A stretch of DNA of 64,000 nt from Rhodothermus marinus DSM 4252 (GTDB lineage Bacteria; Bacteroidota; Rhodothermia; Rhodothermales; Rhodothermaceae): contig NC_013501.1 of NCBI RefSeq assembly GCF_000024845.1, positions 1,654,874 to 1,718,873 on the forward strand. The letters run 5' to 3'. Numbering within the stretch: the stretch's first letter is position 1; each line of letters starts with the position of its first letter. The notes under the pieces were generated by a model, which did no database searches, was not told where the DNA came from, and was given only the letters and a program-made list of their open reading frames with translations. Positions 63,085 through 64,000 of this stretch are shown piece by piece. The position numbers were made by a program, and so were the translations under genes.

Positions 63085-64000
63085 ATGCCCAAAATCGACG
63101 GCGTCCGTTTTCTGAACGAGCAGTTTAAAAAAGCGCTCATTCTGGAGAATCCGGACCCGAGTCTGGACGACTACCTGCGCGCGCAGGGGATCGAGCCGGA
63201 GCGCCTGCCCGACGCGGTGGTGCAGAATCCCGAGGCGGTGATCGCGCGGCTGAAAGAAGGTCAGCATGACCTGCTCTTCAAGCGTAGCCGTTTCATTGTG
63301 GACGAGCGCGTGCTCCGGGCCTCGGAGAACCTGGCCGCCGTGATTCTCTGCTGCATCGGCGACGACTCGGTGGACAAGGAGGCCTGCGCGCGGGAAGGGG
63401 TCATGGTGATGAACGACCCCATCAGCAATGCCCGCTCGGTGGTCGAGCTGGTCTTCGGCGAGATGATCTGCCTGGCACGCCGGGTCTTCCAGGCCAACGA
63501 GGCCGCCCACCGGCACATCTGGACCAAGGACAACCGCAAGCGCTACGAACTGCTGGGCAAGACGATCTCCATCATCGGGCTGGGCAACATCGGCAAGCAG
63601 GTGGCCCAGATGGCCGAGAAGTTCGGCATGGAGGTTTACTTCTACGACAACCGCGAAGTGGCCCGTGAGGTGGGCGTGACGCTCGGCTGGAAGGCGTGCC
63701 GGACGCTGACCGAGGCGTTCCGCGTGGCCGACTTCGTGACGGTGCACGTCTCGGCCGAAGACCATCGGGGCCGCTCGAACCGCAACCTGATCACCTACGA
63801 ACACTTCGCCCAGCTCGGCGCGGACCGTGGTTCCAACAGCCCGCGCATTTTCATCAATGCAGCCCGCGGCTTCATCCACGAGCCGGAAGACCTGATCCGG
63901 GCCGTACGCGAAGGGCACGTGCAGGCGGCCGCCGTGGACGTCTACCCTGAAGAACCGGCCAGCAAGGACGAACCCTGGCACAACCCGTATGCCGGCATTC
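63085..64000 (+). CDS. D-2-hydroxyacid dehydrogenase, phosphoglycerate dehydrogenase-like (C-terminus off window)
   Basis: An ATG at 63085 opens a frame that runs off the right edge after 305 codons. It has the substrate-domain start (LILENPDPSLDDYL...FKRSRFIVDERVLRASENLAAVI), the NAD-binding motif GLGNIGKQVAQMAEKFGMEVYFYD near residue 170, and the catalytic arginine and glutamate region INAARGFIHEPEDLIRAVREGHVQAAAVDVYPEEP. The catalytic histidine should be in the H-x3-P stretch beginning WHNPYAG at the edge. It is SerA-like, taking 3-phosphoglycerate into serine synthesis, but other 2-hydroxyacids are possible. The upstream gap (62906-63084) is shared with the TetR gene. Confidence 0.88.
   Translation, partial: MPKIDGVRFLNEQFKKALILENPDPSLDDYLRAQGIEPERLPDAVVQNPEAVIARLKEGQHDLLFKRSRFIVDERVLRASENLAAVILCCIGDDSVDKEACAREGVMVMNDPISNARSVVELVFGEMICLARRVFQANEAAHRHIWTKDNRKRYELLGKTISIIGLGNIGKQVAQMAEKFGMEVYFYDNREVAREVGVTLGWKACRTLTEAFRVADFVTVHVSAEDHRGRSNRNLITYEHFAQLGADRGSNSPRIFINAARGFIHEPEDLIRAVREGHVQAAAVDVYPEEPASKDEPWHNPYAGI

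Overview
The window (about 64 kb, GC-rich in most genes) looks like chromosome from a thermophilic, aerobic heterotroph of the Rhodothermota/Bacteroidota side, most likely Rhodothermus marinus or a close relative. This rests on recognition: C-terminal type IX secretion (T9SS) sorting domains on two large proteins, a TonB-family protein, paired secreted amidohydrolases, FG-GAP/ASPIC-UnbV proteins, and thermophile-like, Arg/Glu-rich proteins. No rRNA, tRNA, CRISPR array, prophage or insertion sequence was recognised.

Layout. 1-6 kb: two tandem exported amidohydrolases (one lacking the metal ligands), a TonB-domain protein, a lipoprotein, a NUDIX hydrolase, DoxX and MsrB. 6-14 kb: an acyl-CoA synthetase, a giant TPR/FG-GAP/ASPIC lipoprotein and a T9SS-exported beta-propeller protein. 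14-14.6 kb: a vapBC module whose toxin gene carries an in-frame TGA inside a perfect hairpin. 14.9-19.5 kb: a compact etfB-etfA-fixC-fixX-glutaryl-CoA dehydrogenase operon. 19.5-24.1 kb: a reverse-strand operon encoding a membrane b/multihaem c cytochrome, an FG-GAP/ASPIC protein and a TPR lipoprotein. 24.3-28 kb: a MacA-like adaptor and two MacB-type permeases without an ATPase. 28-34 kb: glnA with a consensus-like sigma70 promoter and a strong terminator, a TPP enzyme, a flavoprotein, nth and a REP-like element. 34-38 kb: yraN, a SAM hydrolase coupled to a membrane sigma/anti-sigma-like fusion, and a histidine kinase. 38-46.5 kb: an orphan UPF0175 protein, purA, a STAS protein, secF-secD, a SIMPL protein, a 32-residue lipoprotein and asnS. 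46.7-50.5 kb: a 1270-residue T9SS surface protein containing identical 519-bp tandem repeats. 50.5-62.9 kb: a long reverse-strand run of lipid/acyl metabolism genes (TetR, metallo-beta-lactamase-fold hydrolase, quinone oxidoreductase, thiolase, FadJ-like protein, PaaI-like thioesterase, FMN alpha-hydroxyacid oxidase, alpha/beta hydrolase, FMO). 63.1 kb to the end: a truncated phosphoglycerate-dehydrogenase-like gene.

Functionally the window is dominated by acyl-CoA oxidation and electron transfer. Acyl-CoA synthetase, glutaryl-CoA dehydrogenase, FadJ-like protein and thiolase feed electrons to ETF/FixCX and the quinone pool. The TetR gene, with a perfect 14-bp palindrome just upstream, probably governs the 54-63 kb set. 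The least familiar parts are the cytochrome/ASPIC/TPR operon, the sigma/anti-sigma fusion and the 32-residue lipoprotein. Two small toxin-antitoxin-like genes (vapC, DUF4258) are visibly broken.
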